The notes under the pieces were generated by a model that was given only the letters and a program-made list of their open reading frames with translations, searched no databases and was not told the origin of the DNA. Source: JABFXX01 sp964419605 (GTDB lineage: Bacteria; Myxococcota_A; Polyangia; Haliangiales; Haliangiaceae). Taken from it: a stretch of DNA of 64,000 nt. The DNA lies in contig CAYQQM010000012.1 of the NCBI GenBank assembly GCA_964419605.1, positions 1-64,000 on the forward strand, in the 5' to 3' direction. Positions 40,438 to 50,076 of this stretch are shown here, in pieces (the first letter of the stretch is position 1; every line of letters begins with the position of its first letter). Made by a program: the position numbers and the translations under genes.

Positions 40438-42291
40438 ATGCGAACGCTATGGCTGTGCGTGTGCCTTGCACTGATGGTTGCCGGGTGTAAGAAAGACAAG
40501 TCCAAAACGGCGGCGAGTGTGGTGACCCCCGCGGATGCTGTACCCACGGCGTTCCTCGATTTCTTGCCGGATGATACGGCCGGTTTCGGCTACGTTCACC
40601 TGGATCAGCCGTGGCTCAAAGCGATGGAGCCGCACCTCGTAGCCACCCACAGGGCCATGGTGGCGGATTTCCAAGCGATGGCGAAGCGTCGGTTTGGAGC
40701 GGACCTGGCGGGACTAACATCCATCGGGTTTGCGGTGATTGGTGAACGCCCGATCGTTTTTTTGGGCGGAATTGCGGGCGCGCTCAAGGCGACCGGAGAT
40801 GCCAAGCCGAGTTCGCGCAACGGTGCGACGATCGTGGACCTGGGCGACGTAGCGGTTGCTCAAACCGGCAGCTTGTGGATGGTAGGCGAGATGCGGCTCA
40901 TCGACAAAGTGCTGGCCGCGAAAGGGTCTGCCAAACGGCTTCTTTTGACCCAATCGTCGTGGACCAAATTGGCGCTGGCGGAAGCGGGTAACTCGCCCGC
41001 GTTGATCACGGTCAGGCGCGACCAGCTCGCCAAACTCGGCTCGCCCGTCGACCAGGGAGAGATGTCCGATGTGGACCTGGCGGCGCTGGTCGTGAAGTCT
41101 ACGGGCCTTCACCTTGCGATGGTACCCAAGCCGGGTCGAGCAGCGGTCGTAGAGACGGCCCTGCGCAACGCTCTCACCCAGGCGCGTGCGCACGTCGATC
41201 GGATGATCGCACAGAAGGCTGATGGCACAGCGGGGGCGGAGCTTCTCGCAGTGTTTGCGCGCCACTACGGCTACGCGTGGTTGGATGGCGTTTCGCTGCG
41301 CAGCGAAGCGGATCGCGTCGTCGTCGACCTGCCATGGCGCAAGCCGAGTTGGGACCGACCGTTTGCGCCGGCGCCCTCGTGGTCCGATCGAGCAGTCGCC
41401 GCCGACGAATTTTTCGCAGCGCAGATCAATTTCGGCGGTCCCGCGCTCGAGCATTTCCTCGCCTGGTCCGATGTCCTCGGTCGGCCTTTGGATCGTGCCG
41501 CTGCGCGTCAGGACTTGACCGGCGTGTTCGCCAACCACATCGGCATGCCGTATCGCGATTTCGCCGCTATCGGCGTTTCCGGCGGCAAGAACGCGCTGTT
41601 CGTGTCGTTCGTTGCACCGCCTACCACGCCAGCGCCACCACCGGGGCCAGTGGCGTTGACGCCAGTGGTCGGCAAAGAAGTCGCCGTCGGAATAGCCCCT
41701 TGGGGCACTGCCGTTGCCAGAGCCAAAGAGCGCGGAGCCCTGCAAGCCGCGTTGGCCAAGGCTCCGTCATCGCTGCCGCTGCTGAGCCTATCGAAACTCG
41801 CAGGTGGCGACGGAAAAGGTGTGTTTATGCGCGCCGCGGTCGACTTCACGCGCTTGCCGCCGGAGGTTGCGTCCATCACATCGCAGGTTCCACTCGTCCA
41901 TCTCGACTTTCGCGCTGGAGAAGCGGGCTTCGAGGCGGAAGTCGTTACGCAACCCGGCAAGAGCGACGGTGTGGTGGGCATGGTGAATATGGTCAAAGGA
42001 GCGTTAAAGGGACAAAGCGAAGCACCTTACAAGAAGCGCGAGTCGCTGTCGGTCGGAGAAGAGCTGGTGGCGATTTTTCAGTACCACCAAGCCGCTGCAT
42101 TCGACCGAATCGTCGTGACCGACATGGGCAACGATCGCCTTCGCATGTCCATTTCGAGCGCGGAGATGGGGCAAGACTACATGAAGTATGTAGCCCCGGT
42201 GGCGGTGATTGGCGTCGCCGCCGCTGTGGCTATCCCCGCATTCATGAAATACGCGACGGCGCTTGGTCCCTCGCAACAAATTGCGAAATAG
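40438..42291 (+). CDS. Lipoprotein of unknown function with C-terminal hydrophobic segment
   Basis: 617 residues from the ATG at 40438. The signal M-R-T-L-W-L-C-V-C-L-A-L-M-V-A-G-C is a clear lipobox. The mature protein has no motif I can name; its layout (long alternating strands and helices, D-D-T-A-G-F-G-Y-V-H near the start) recalls other myxobacterial envelope proteins. A hydrophobic stretch near the end (V-A-P-V-A-V-I-G-V-A-A-A-V-A-I-P-A-F) resembles the helix of prepilin-like sequences but is C-terminal. Divergent from the previous lipoprotein gene with 126 bases between. Confidence 0.72.
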   Translation: MRTLWLCVCLALMVAGCKKDKSKTAASVVTPADAVPTAFLDFLPDDTAGFGYVHLDQPWLKAMEPHLVATHRAMVADFQAMAKRRFGADLAGLTSIGFAVIGERPIVFLGGIAGALKATGDAKPSSRNGATIVDLGDVAVAQTGSLWMVGEMRLIDKVLAAKGSAKRLLLTQSSWTKLALAEAGNSPALITVRRDQLAKLGSPVDQGEMSDVDLAALVVKSTGLHLAMVPKPGRAAVVETALRNALTQARAHVDRMIAQKADGTAGAELLAVFARHYGYAWLDGVSLRSEADRVVVDLPWRKPSWDRPFAPAPSWSDRAVAADEFFAAQINFGGPALEHFLAWSDVLGRPLDRAAARQDLTGVFANHIGMPYRDFAAIGVSGGKNALFVSFVAPPTTPAPPPGPVALTPVVGKEVAVGIAPWGTAVARAKERGALQAALAKAPSSLPLLSLSKLAGGDGKGVFMRAAVDFTRLPPEVASITSQVPLVHLDFRAGEAGFEAEVVTQPGKSDGVVGMVNMVKGALKGQSEAPYKKRESLSVGEELVAIFQYHQAAAFDRIVVTDMGNDRLRMSISSAEMGQDYMKYVAPVAVIGVAAAVAIPAFMKYATALGPSQQIAK

Positions 42292-42399
42292 CCTCGTGCG
42301 CAATTCCTGCGGGCCCTTTGCTGGATCGCGCGGGGATTGCGGGCTTGAGTCCACGGGCCGCGCAGGATCTGCGGCATAACGCTTGCTCCAAACAGCCCC

Positions 42400-43419
42400 A
42401 TGAAGGTCGAAGTCCGAGGTTCTCGGGGGGTGTTTCGGAACGCGGTCGCCGCTGCGGTCATGGCGCCAAGTTCGCACAACTCTCAGCCGTGGCGGTTTCG
42501 GATTCACGGCGATGCGCTTGAGCTCCACGCCGACCGCACTCGCGACCTACGCGTGATCGACGCGGAACGGCGACAGCAGATCCAAAGTTGTGGGTGCGCT
42601 CTATTCAACGCTCGCATCGCGATTCGCGCGATGGGATATACCGACGAAGTTTCGGTAATCCTCGTCGACACCGCGTCGGCCGAGCATCTTGCGACGATTC
42701 GACTCGGAGCGCCTCATGTCACAACCGCTGAGGAACGGTCGCTGATGAGTGCAATCGCCGTGCGGCGCACAAATCGCCGCTCGTTTCTGTCGCGACCTGT
42801 CGCGGCCGCGGATGCAGAGCTGTTCGCGGCGGCTGCTGCTGAACGAGGGGCGACACTTGTTCGGTTGGATCCGGAGCACAAGCGAGAACTCGGACTTATC
42901 GTCGAGCAAGCGGATGAGCTTCAGTACGCAGATCCGGCGTTTCGGGAAGAGCTATCGCAGTGGCTGATTCCAATTGGCAGTTGGCGTAAGGACGGCATTC
43001 CGTTCGTCGAAAAAGAGTATGGCTCCAATATCCCGTTCGCGGTCATGCGCGCGATGCGCTCCCCAGACCTCGGGGAGAAGTTCGGAACCGCAGAAGAGGC
43101 ACTGATCCATGGCTCGCCGTTTGTTGGCATTCTTGGGACCGCAAGCGATGATCCAAGTGCGTGGTTAGCGTGTGGCGAGGCGCTGGAAGCCGTGTTGCTT
43201 CACGCGGCTGCTCGCGGGTTGTCTGCTGGGTTCCTCAACCAGGTGCTGGAGATCCCGGGATTCCGCCAGCGCGTTGCTCAACTCGCACCGGAGGTTGGGT
43301 ATCCCCACATGGTGTTTCGGCTCGGAGTGCCATCGGAGGAGATTCGCCGAGCGGCTCCGCGCCGCGACCTCTCCGAAGTTCTCGTCGAGGATCCCGCTCC
43401 GAGTGAAGAGGAGGGGTAG
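42400..43419 (+). CDS. Acg-family nitroreductase-like flavoprotein
   Basis: 339 residues. The N-terminal A-V-M-A-P-S-S-H-N-S-Q-P-W-R-F and the later A-V-R-R-T-N-R-R-S-F are hallmarks of the Acg (Rv2032-like) branch of the nitroreductase fold, where FMN binding may be blocked by a lid. The C-terminal A-A-A-R-G-L-S-A-G-F-L-N-Q fits too. Members are tied to stress responses and may store flavin rather than reduce nitro compounds. It is followed after 59 bases by a sigma-54 activator gene. Confidence 0.86.
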   Translation: MKVEVRGSRGVFRNAVAAAVMAPSSHNSQPWRFRIHGDALELHADRTRDLRVIDAERRQQIQSCGCALFNARIAIRAMGYTDEVSVILVDTASAEHLATIRLGAPHVTTAEERSLMSAIAVRRTNRRSFLSRPVAAADAELFAAAAAERGATLVRLDPEHKRELGLIVEQADELQYADPAFREELSQWLIPIGSWRKDGIPFVEKEYGSNIPFAVMRAMRSPDLGEKFGTAEEALIHGSPFVGILGTASDDPSAWLACGEALEAVLLHAAARGLSAGFLNQVLEIPGFRQRVAQLAPEVGYPHMVFRLGVPSEEIRRAAPRRDLSEVLVEDPAPSEEEG

Positions 43420-43478
43420 CGGTTACATTCATTGGACTTTCCATTTCTGGATGACCCCGCAGCGAGTATGCTCGCGGC

Positions 43479-44846
43479 GTGGAGTTCGACCGACAGACGG
43501 TAATTGCGACTGGACTGGCGACAACCGCCACCAAAGGCCGTACGGCTGCGCGAAGTTACACGTTGCACGTGATGGGACAGCGCGGCGCCAGCGTGGCTCT
43601 GGGTGCGCGCCCAGTCGTGTTGGGAGCCCACTCGTCGTGTGAGGTGGTTGTGGAAGATCCGCAAGTTTCTCGCCGCCATGTGGAGATGATGGCGGTGCCC
43701 GAGGGCGTGAAGGTGCGCGATTTGGGATCGACCAATGGGACGTGGTGGCAGGGCAGTCGCATCGGCGAAGTGGTGGTGTCGTCGGGGGCGACGATTCAGC
43801 TCGGCGCCGTACACGTCAAGGTCGATGCAAACGATGCGCCATCGGTGCCACCCTCGCAGCGAGACCATTTGGGCCCCATGGCGGGACAGAGCCTGGCGAT
43901 GCGCGAGTTGTTCGCGGTGCTCGAATTGGCCGCCCCCTCCGACGCAACGGTACTGATCGAGGGCGAGTCGGGAACCGGCAAAGAAGTCGCAGCGCGCGCG
44001 ATTCACGATGCGTCGTTGCGCAAAGCAGGGCCTCTGGTCGTCGTCGATTGCAGCGGGATGAGCGAACACCTGATCGAATCGCACTTGTTTGGTCACGTGC
44101 GCGGGGCCTTTACCGGAGCCGATCGCGATCGCAAGGGTGCCTTCGTGGAAGCCAGCGGTGGCACGTTGTTTCTCGACGAGCTAGGAGAACTTCCCCTGGC
44201 GGCGCAGGCCAAGCTGCTGCGCGCGCTCGAGGCCCGAACCGTTCAGCCGGTCGGCGCCGATCGGCCGGTCGGCGTCGATGCACGGGTGATCGCCGCCACG
44301 CATCGCGACCTGGCGCGCATGGTTGCCAACAAAGAGTTTCGCTTCGATCTGTTCTATCGGCTCGCCGTGGTTCACGTTGCGCTGCCGCCGCTGCGCGAGC
44401 GGCTCGAAGATTTGCCGCTCCTGATCGCCACGCTTTACGCCGGACGTGGCCTAGTCCCCGGTCCGATCGATGGACCGAACCTCGACCGATTGCGGCGTCA
44501 CGCTTGGCCGGGCAACGTACGCGAGTTGCGCAACGTGCTCGAGCGCGCGTGGGCCCTCGCTGGCGCGGCGACCGGCTTTCGCGAGCTGCGACTGTGGCTC
44601 GATACGGGGGCGCCCAACGCGCAATTCGGTGAGGTCGTCGATGCGTCGCTGCCATTCAAAGACGCGAAAGAGCGGTGGAACGATCAGTTTGAGCGCCGCT
44701 ATGTCGGTTTGGTATTTACCGCGAACGGGCAGAATGTGACTCGCGCTGCCGAACACGCGGGCCTATCGCGGCGCCATTTTCGCGAGTTGCTCTACAAACA
44801 TGGCTTCCTCGAGCGGGCGGGCGATGCCGGCGACGATCCGGAGTAA
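43479..44846 (+). CDS. Sigma-54-dependent activator with N-terminal FHA domain
   Basis: 455 residues from a GTG start. The FHA domain (about 28-110) has L-G-A-H-S-S-C-E-V-V, S-R-R-H-V-E and D-L-G-S-T-N-G-T, the pThr-binding residues. The AAA+ domain has Walker A G-E-S-G-T-G-K-E, the sigma-54 contact loop G-A-F-T-G-A and Walker B G-G-T-L-F-L-D-E. The C-terminal helix-turn-helix N-V-T-R-A-A-E-H-A-G-L-S-R-R is Fis-like. It should switch on a sigma-54 promoter when bound to a phosphothreonine partner. The next gene, three bases downstream, is a Ser/Thr kinase, the obvious candidate. Confidence 0.93.
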   Translation: MEFDRQTVIATGLATTATKGRTAARSYTLHVMGQRGASVALGARPVVLGAHSSCEVVVEDPQVSRRHVEMMAVPEGVKVRDLGSTNGTWWQGSRIGEVVVSSGATIQLGAVHVKVDANDAPSVPPSQRDHLGPMAGQSLAMRELFAVLELAAPSDATVLIEGESGTGKEVAARAIHDASLRKAGPLVVVDCSGMSEHLIESHLFGHVRGAFTGADRDRKGAFVEASGGTLFLDELGELPLAAQAKLLRALEARTVQPVGADRPVGVDARVIAATHRDLARMVANKEFRFDLFYRLAVVHVALPPLRERLEDLPLLIATLYAGRGLVPGPIDGPNLDRLRRHAWPGNVRELRNVLERAWALAGAATGFRELRLWLDTGAPNAQFGEVVDASLPFKDAKERWNDQFERRYVGLVFTANGQNVTRAAEHAGLSRRHFRELLYKHGFLERAGDAGDDPE

Positions 44847-44849
44847 TCG

Positions 44850-46481
44850 GTGACCTGGTTCGGCAACTACGAGGTGTTGTACGAGATTAGGTCCGGCGGC
44901 ATGGGCAAGGTACTGCTCGCCCGGCGCAGCGGGCCAGGTGGATTCGAAAAGCTGGTTGCGATCAAAACGATCCGGACCGACCTGGCCGCTGCCGCGCCGC
45001 AGATGCGGGCGATGTTTCTCGATGAAGCGGCGATCTTGGCTCGCCTCAGTCACCCCGCGATTGCGACGGTTCATGACTTCGGTGAGATCGACGGCGCCCC
45101 GGAGGAAGTCCCCTTGGGGGGTGCGCTCTATCTGGTCATGGAGTACGTCGCGGGGGTTCCACTGCACCATCTCGCGGGCATCGGGATTCCGCCACTCATC
45201 GCGGCGCAGATTATCGCTGGAGCGTGTCGCGGGATTCATGCAGCACACGAGCTGCGCGATCTGAACGGGCAATTGCTCGGCGTCGTTCATCGCGACATTT
45301 CTCCCGACAATGTGCTGATCGATTTCGACGGGCACGTCAAGGTGATCGATTTTGGTATCGCCCTCGTAAAAGGTCGACGTGCGGCGATAACCGAGATGGG
45401 CGTGCTCAAAGGAAAACCGCCGTACATGTCGCCGGAACAGCTAAGAAATGAGGCTATCGATCGGCGGAGCGACATCTACTCATTTGGCGTTGTGGCGTGG
45501 GAGTTGCTTACGGGTCGGCCCCTGTTCGGGGGCGACTCGATCTACGCCATCGCCCGTGCCATTGAAGATCAGCCGATTGTCGCGCCGTCGACCATCGCCG
45601 GTTCATTGCCGTTCGGACTCGATGGAGTCGTGTTGCGCGCGCTCGCCCGCGATCCGGCCTTGCGTTATTCATCCGCTATCGAAGTGGCGGAACAACTCGA
45701 GCACATCGTTGCGGTTCACGGCGGCGAGTCGCTCGAATCGTACTGTGCCCGCGCTTTGGTCGAGGAGCGCGAGTCGCATCGCCAGTGGTTGGCGAACATT
45801 CTCGGAGCTGGTCAGCCCGCACCGCGTGGCCGCGCCACGGGTGCGACTACGGCAGTCGCTGAGACTATTGAAGTCAATCCTGGTGTGGACTCCGCGGTCA
45901 GCCTCGAACCGGTGCCGCATCGGTCAAGCGTGCGGCGACTCGGGAGTATCGCTGCCTCAGTGGTCGCTGCTGCTGCAGTGCTAGCCGTGCTGGGGTGGCA
46001 GCTGATCGCGAGGCCGGGGCCAACACGTAGGGCCGCCGAAACTCCATTCGCATTGATCAGCCGGGATAGCGAGCACATGGAGGCGCCTCGGCGCGGTGAG
46101 CTACCGCCGGTTTCTGTCGATGCCCAGTCCGTGCCGGTTGCGCCCGAGGTGAAAACGCGGCCGGTATTGCGCGGTGGCAGCGGCCGATCCAGCGTCGATG
46201 CTCGCAGCATTTCGCGCCGTCGCAATGTCACCATCGCTCCCGATGAGGTGGCGCCTTCGCCCGCGCCTGTAGTAGGAACCGGCTATTTGAAAGTGACTTC
46301 CAATCCGTTTGCGTACGTTTCGATCAATGGAGGGTCGGCGATGAGTACGCCGATCCTCAAAGCTGCACTCCCGGCCGGCACTCATAGGGTGGTGTTGACC
46401 GATCCCAGTAGTGGCGATCCCATTCTCGAGCGCACCGTAATGATTACTGCCGATCAGTTGACGACCGTTTCGTTTCCGTGA
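44850..46481 (+). CDS. Membrane Ser/Thr protein kinase with PEGA domain
   Basis: 543 residues from a GTG start. The kinase domain (about 7-290) has G-G-M-G-K-V-L-L, V-A-I-K-T-I, H-R-D-I-S-P-D-N, V-I-D-F-G-I-A and K-P-P-Y-M-S-P-E-Q. One membrane helix lies near 365-390, then a linker and a C-terminal PEGA domain (V-T-S-N-P-F-A-Y-V-S-I-N-G, T-P-I, L-P-A-G-T-H-R-V), which is predicted outside the membrane. Inside the kinase N-lobe the DNA carries a 36-base dispersed repeat giving E-V-P-L-G-G-A-L before the hinge. Coupled with the FHA-sigma54 activator gene upstream. Confidence 0.92.
   Translation: MTWFGNYEVLYEIRSGGMGKVLLARRSGPGGFEKLVAIKTIRTDLAAAAPQMRAMFLDEAAILARLSHPAIATVHDFGEIDGAPEEVPLGGALYLVMEYVAGVPLHHLAGIGIPPLIAAQIIAGACRGIHAAHELRDLNGQLLGVVHRDISPDNVLIDFDGHVKVIDFGIALVKGRRAAITEMGVLKGKPPYMSPEQLRNEAIDRRSDIYSFGVVAWELLTGRPLFGGDSIYAIARAIEDQPIVAPSTIAGSLPFGLDGVVLRALARDPALRYSSAIEVAEQLEHIVAVHGGESLESYCARALVEERESHRQWLANILGAGQPAPRGRATGATTAVAETIEVNPGVDSAVSLEPVPHRSSVRRLGSIAASVVAAAAVLAVLGWQLIARPGPTRRAAETPFALISRDSEHMEAPRRGELPPVSVDAQSVPVAPEVKTRPVLRGGSGRSSVDARSISRRRNVTIAPDEVAPSPAPVVGTGYLKVTSNPFAYVSINGGSAMSTPILKAALPAGTHRVVLTDPSSGDPILERTVMITADQLTTVSFP
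45093..45128 (+). repeat. 36-bp dispersed palindromic repeat, copy 2
   Basis: Matches 15708-15743 at 31 of 36 bases and is read in the same frame. Without it, the kinase would read D-G-A-L-Y-L-V-M-E-Y, the normal hinge approach; with it, D-G-A is followed by P-E-E-V-P-L-G and a second G-A-L. That is what an in-frame insertion with a short duplication would leave. Confidence 0.75.
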
Positions 46482-46520
46482 ACCGGTGTTACTCGATGTA
46501 GCTCCACACCCTGACGGCGA

Positions 46521-47267
46521 TCATCGCAAAGTCGCCATCATGGCCATCCACGCACCCGCTTTGTCCAATGTGAACGACGCGCTATACGTTCCCTGAACCG
46601 AGACCGATTTGGTCTCTTCGATGTTGGCGAACTCCGCAGAGCGGACCGTAAATCCTGTTCCTGCCCCCACGGTGGCGCCGTCGCCTTCAGCGTGGCCAAA
46701 GATCATCTGCGGAACCGATGTGAGGGTTCGAGTTCCGCTTGAGATGGCACCAGCGGCCGTCGCGGCACCGGATGCAGAGGCCGTCTGATCGATGGAGGTT
46801 GCGACAAACTCATCGGCGTAGGCGAGAAAAACACTACCGGGAGGAGCGCTGAGGCTGATTGTGATGGCTTCCGCGCTCGCACTCCGCTTGCCCCACCAGA
46901 GCTCCGTTTGAAAACTAGTTCCCCATGCGAGGGGGCCGATCAGTCGCTGAAATGCTTGAGCCTGCTTGTTCTTCACGGAGGCTACATGGACCGTCTGCGG
47001 AGTGTTGGTAATCGACACCAGCAACAGTTGACCGGAGCCTGTTCCGGGGATGGAGATGGTGCAGGTCTGTGCCGTTCCGCACGGCTTCGAAACTGTTTGA
47101 ACGAACGTCGGAGTTGGCGGTGGCGGTGGGTTTGGTGGGGCAGCGTCGACGCTGGCGTCGAGAGGTCGCGCACTATCGGCTTGCGGGGCCGCATCGCGGC
47201 GTTCATCCGAATACGTCACTGCCGTGCAGCCCAGCGCGCACCAAACAGACAACAACATCAAGCGCAC
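46521..47267 (-). CDS. Putative lipoprotein, Pro-rich linker and beta-sandwich-like domain
   Basis: 248 residues from a GTG start (an ATG is at 47258). The signal ends at W-C-A-L-G-C. A Pro/Asp/Ala linker with a run of Pro follows to about residue 52. The rest alternates short strands (T-I-S-I-P-G-T-G-S-G-Q-L-L-L-V-S-I and F-G-H-A-E-G-D-G-A-T-V), as in predicted extracellular beta-sandwich proteins found with collagen-binding or laminin-like folds. No family assigned. Convergent with the PEGA kinase gene. Confidence 0.72.
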   Translation of the reverse strand: MRLMLLSVWCALGCTAVTYSDERRDAAPQADSARPLDASVDAAPPNPPPPPTPTFVQTVSKPCGTAQTCTISIPGTGSGQLLLVSITNTPQTVHVASVKNKQAQAFQRLIGPLAWGTSFQTELWWGKRSASAEAITISLSAPPGSVFLAYADEFVATSIDQTASASGAATAAGAISSGTRTLTSVPQMIFGHAEGDGATVGAGTGFTVRSAEFANIEETKSVSVQGTYSASFTLDKAGAWMAMMATLR

Positions 47268-47584
47268 CGATCAATGATACACGCATAGGCTGGCCGCGGA
47301 GCGGTTTTCTGCGTTTGGAGACTGTCCTGTAATTCGCGCTATTTGGATTCTTCACGTTGCCGGCGCAGGCGTCGTAGAGTTCGATCTCGTCCGATAATCG
47401 TGTGTCAGCGGTCGATAGTGCGGCATAGCTCCATCCGGCGAATCCCCTCGGTTACGCCGGCAGTGTGATTTTTATCATATCCATGAACAAGATCGCTGTA
47501 TTCGCGTGGCGCATGACGTGGTACACGATTTCGGCTCGCGCACACGTCGCGGTCACGAGCGCTACCATTCGGAGAATCAAGTTG
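47268..47584. other. 317-bp divergent intergenic region
   Basis: It separates two divergently transcribed lipoprotein genes and so should hold both promoters. An AT-rich patch, TTTTTATCATATCC, near 47469-47482 is the best candidate promoter area for the rightward gene. A reading frame extends from 47465 but would hide the signal peptide, so it is judged non-coding. I see no repeat or RNA. Confidence 0.4.
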
Positions 47585-48802
47585 ATGTCTACCTATCGCC
47601 TCTATTGCATCGCACTCGTTGTCACAATGGTTACACTTGGCTGCTCGAAGGCGGAAATGCCGGAGGAGCCTGAGTGCGATTCCAATGCTGCTTGCAGCGC
47701 TCCCACCGGAGTCTGCAATTTGTCCGCCGGCACGTGCGTGGAATGCACTACGTCCGAGTCCGCTGCGTGCGTTGACAAGAAGCCTGTCTGCGGCCCCGAC
47801 TACACCTGCCAACCGTGTTCATTGCACAGCCAGTGCTCGACCAACGTTTGCCTTCCTGATGGTTCCTGCACCACCGAGACGACCAACACGATTGCCTACG
47901 TCAAGGAGGGGGGCACAGGGACGGTATGCTCCAAATCCGTGCCTTGCGGCCTGCTCTCCGCCGCGTTAAGCACGCGGCTTCCGTACGTCAAGATTAGCGG
48001 CAACATCGTCGAGAACGTGACCGTCAATAACGGCCAAATCGTTACACTGCTTGCAGACGTTGGCGCCAAACTAACTCCCAAAACCAACGACACCCTGATT
48101 ACGCTGGTTGGCGGCTCCAAGCTTACGATCTACGACCTTGAGCTCTCCGGAGCCGCGGGCGGCAAAGACTCCCACGCGATATCTATGCCGGCTGGCAACA
48201 ACTCTACGCTCTCGCTTTACCGAGCAAAAATTCTCAAGAATTCAGGGGCCGGCATTAGGGCCGATGGCGGGACTCTCAACATCTTCCAGTCCGTCATCGC
48301 CGAGAACAAGGAGGGAGGCATCTACATGCTTGGATCGACCAGTTTTGATATTCGAAACAATTTCATCGCCAAGAACGGCGATTCGATCTCCTCTTTCGCC
48401 GGCGGCGTTCGAGCCGTGTCCGGGGGCACCACGAACAAGATCGAGTTCAACACCATTGTCAAAAACAAAACGTCGATCGGAATGAGAGCGAGCGCGGGCC
48501 TCGATTGTTCGGAGAACATTCCCGCTCCGTACAATCTCGTATTCGATAACGTACTGAGCGGTAGCGATGTATCGTTAAACAACCAAATCGTAGGCTGTGA
48601 CGGCAGCAAATCTCTTCGTGGCGAGCCTCCCGCAGGCGCCGGCTTTAGGGATGCCAATGCCGGCGACTACCACCTAACCGGCAACACCGCCGCCGATATC
48701 CGCGATAAAGTGGACTGCAACGGAAACACGTTCGACTTCGACGGAGAATTTCGTCCCCAGGCAGACCTCTGCGACTTTGGCGCAGATGAGTACAAGCCGT
48801 AG
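47585..48802 (+). CDS. Lipoprotein with Cys-rich region and right-handed beta-helix
   Basis: 405 residues from the ATG at 47585, which exposes a lipobox (V-T-M-V-T-L-G-C, Cys about 20). Residues about 28-95 are Cys-rich with regular spacing (C-D-S-N-A-A-C, C-N-L-S-A-G-T-C, C-V-D-K, C-G-P-D-Y-T-C-Q-P-C), a disulfide-rich stalk found in myxobacterial surface proteins. Residues about 120-380 have parallel beta-helix turns with N-N-F-I-A-K-N and N-T-I-V-K-N-K ladders. The end, C-D-F-G-A-D-E-Y, is common in choice-of-anchor or beta-helix proteins. Probably exposed on the surface; ligand unknown. Confidence 0.85.
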   Translation: MSTYRLYCIALVVTMVTLGCSKAEMPEEPECDSNAACSAPTGVCNLSAGTCVECTTSESAACVDKKPVCGPDYTCQPCSLHSQCSTNVCLPDGSCTTETTNTIAYVKEGGTGTVCSKSVPCGLLSAALSTRLPYVKISGNIVENVTVNNGQIVTLLADVGAKLTPKTNDTLITLVGGSKLTIYDLELSGAAGGKDSHAISMPAGNNSTLSLYRAKILKNSGAGIRADGGTLNIFQSVIAENKEGGIYMLGSTSFDIRNNFIAKNGDSISSFAGGVRAVSGGTTNKIEFNTIVKNKTSIGMRASAGLDCSENIPAPYNLVFDNVLSGSDVSLNNQIVGCDGSKSLRGEPPAGAGFRDANAGDYHLTGNTAADIRDKVDCNGNTFDFDGEFRPQADLCDFGADEYKP

Positions 48803-48962
48803 CGGATTGTTGCTGCTGCGGCCGCTGAGCGACTTCGCGTAGCGCCAGTTCCGTGGGCTCGCTACGTCTCTGCCCGCGCCGGCGCCCAGCGCAACCACTG
48901 CCGCAAATCCTGCGCGGGCGCAGCCCAGCGCTGCAGTTGTTTCGCGAACAGGACGAAGTGTC

Positions 48963-49208
48963 GTGGATTTTCGGCAAATGGCTGTTGGCATGGAAGGCGC
49001 ATTCCCAGCCATCATGGCTGCAGTCTTAGCATTGGTCATGCTTCCCACCATTGCGTCGATCGGGTTCTTTCTCGGAGTCATTCGCATAGATGGCTCGCTG
49101 GCTTCCGCGACCGCTGGCGCACTGTTCGTGGCCCTGGCGGTAGGCGTGCTTGTTGGCGCACTGCGGGTTGCGGGCGGTGACGGCGGTTCCCATCATGCAC
49201 ACGGGTGA
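48963..49208 (+). CDS. Small predicted membrane protein
   Basis: 81 residues from a GTG. Two hydrophobic stretches (about 13-42 and 49-70) flank a short I-R-I-D-G loop, and the tail is Gly/His-rich. A 137-residue frame on the other strand overlaps it but has shadow-like composition. No family is recognised and no clear ribosome-binding site is visible, so this is tentative. Confidence 0.4.
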   Translation: MDFRQMAVGMEGAFPAIMAAVLALVMLPTIASIGFFLGVIRIDGSLASATAGALFVALAVGVLVGALRVAGGDGGSHHAHG

Positions 49209-49251
49209 AAGAGGGGCAGGCAGGTCGGTCTTAGGCACTGCCTTCTTCCGA

Positions 49252-49908
49252 TCATTTTCGCGGTGGTTGGGGGGATTTTGAGGAGCTGCTGCGGTGTTCC
49301 AAATCGTGTGCGGCGCGGCGGCGCAGTTCGGGAACGAGTGCTGGATCTGAGACCGCAATCGTGACTTCAATTGCTCGGTCATCGCCGCGCGCGGAAACGC
49401 GGATTCCCGGTAGGTCGAGCGGGCAGTCTGCCATGTCGGTGCGCTGTTGCATCATCATCCATGCGCGATGGCATCGCATCGCTTTCAGGAGGCGATCTGG
49501 CGGTCCCGCCTCTGGGCGTAAGATCACTAGCGTTCCTTCGGGGACGGCATTGCCTCCCACGCCGTAGCGTTGGAGCGGCGAGACCGGTATTTCGCCTTCG
49601 GGAACATCGGCGCACGCCTCTTGGTACTCGGCTTCGAGTTGCGCCGCTGCCGAGCGGTGAACCGCGGCAAGACGGCGATGTTCGGCCGCGGTGTCCCACG
49701 TGCCGTACCACGGACTGGGAAGCGGATACGCGCCGTCAGCGCCCGGACGGGTTTCTGGCCATTGTGTCAACTCGGACGCCCGCTGGTCCGATCGAGCGGC
49801 CATACGAAGGTGCTGGTCGGCCCGGTACCCGCGTGGTCCCGAGGGCGACTCTGAAACTGGGCCCGCGCATGCGGTGATAGAAAAAAGCAATAGAGTTGAG
49901 CGTTGCAC
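49252..49908 (-). CDS. Putative lipoprotein
   Basis: 218 residues from the GTG at 49908, which gives the short signal M-Q-R-S-T-L-L-L-F-S-I-T-A-C. A TTG at 49926 would add six residues. The mature part is charged and mostly helical, with R-L-A-A-V-H-R-S-A-A-A-Q-L-E-A-E-Y and a Cys pair (A-C-A-D, R-C-H-R). The Ser-rich C-terminal end lies close to a T/G-rich gap. The family is unknown to me. Confidence 0.65.
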   Translation of the reverse strand: MQRSTLLLFSITACAGPVSESPSGPRGYRADQHLRMAARSDQRASELTQWPETRPGADGAYPLPSPWYGTWDTAAEHRRLAAVHRSAAAQLEAEYQEACADVPEGEIPVSPLQRYGVGGNAVPEGTLVILRPEAGPPDRLLKAMRCHRAWMMMQQRTDMADCPLDLPGIRVSARGDDRAIEVTIAVSDPALVPELRRRAAHDLEHRSSSSKSPQPPRK

Positions 49909-50076
49909 GCATGGATCGGTAAGCAATTGCCGCGCCGGGCGATAAGGGTTTGTAATAGCTTACTGTCGAAGATCAATGGCTGCGAAAACAGGACGGCGTT
50001 TAGAGACGCCAGCGCTACCTACAGCCTTCAGTAGATGGGTACTAGCGTCAGCGAGCCGGCTGATCCGCGCAGCCCG

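Noticed and set aside
48674..49087. A 137-residue reverse frame
   Set aside because: It overlaps the end of the beta-helix lipoprotein and the small membrane protein, and its composition is not protein-like.
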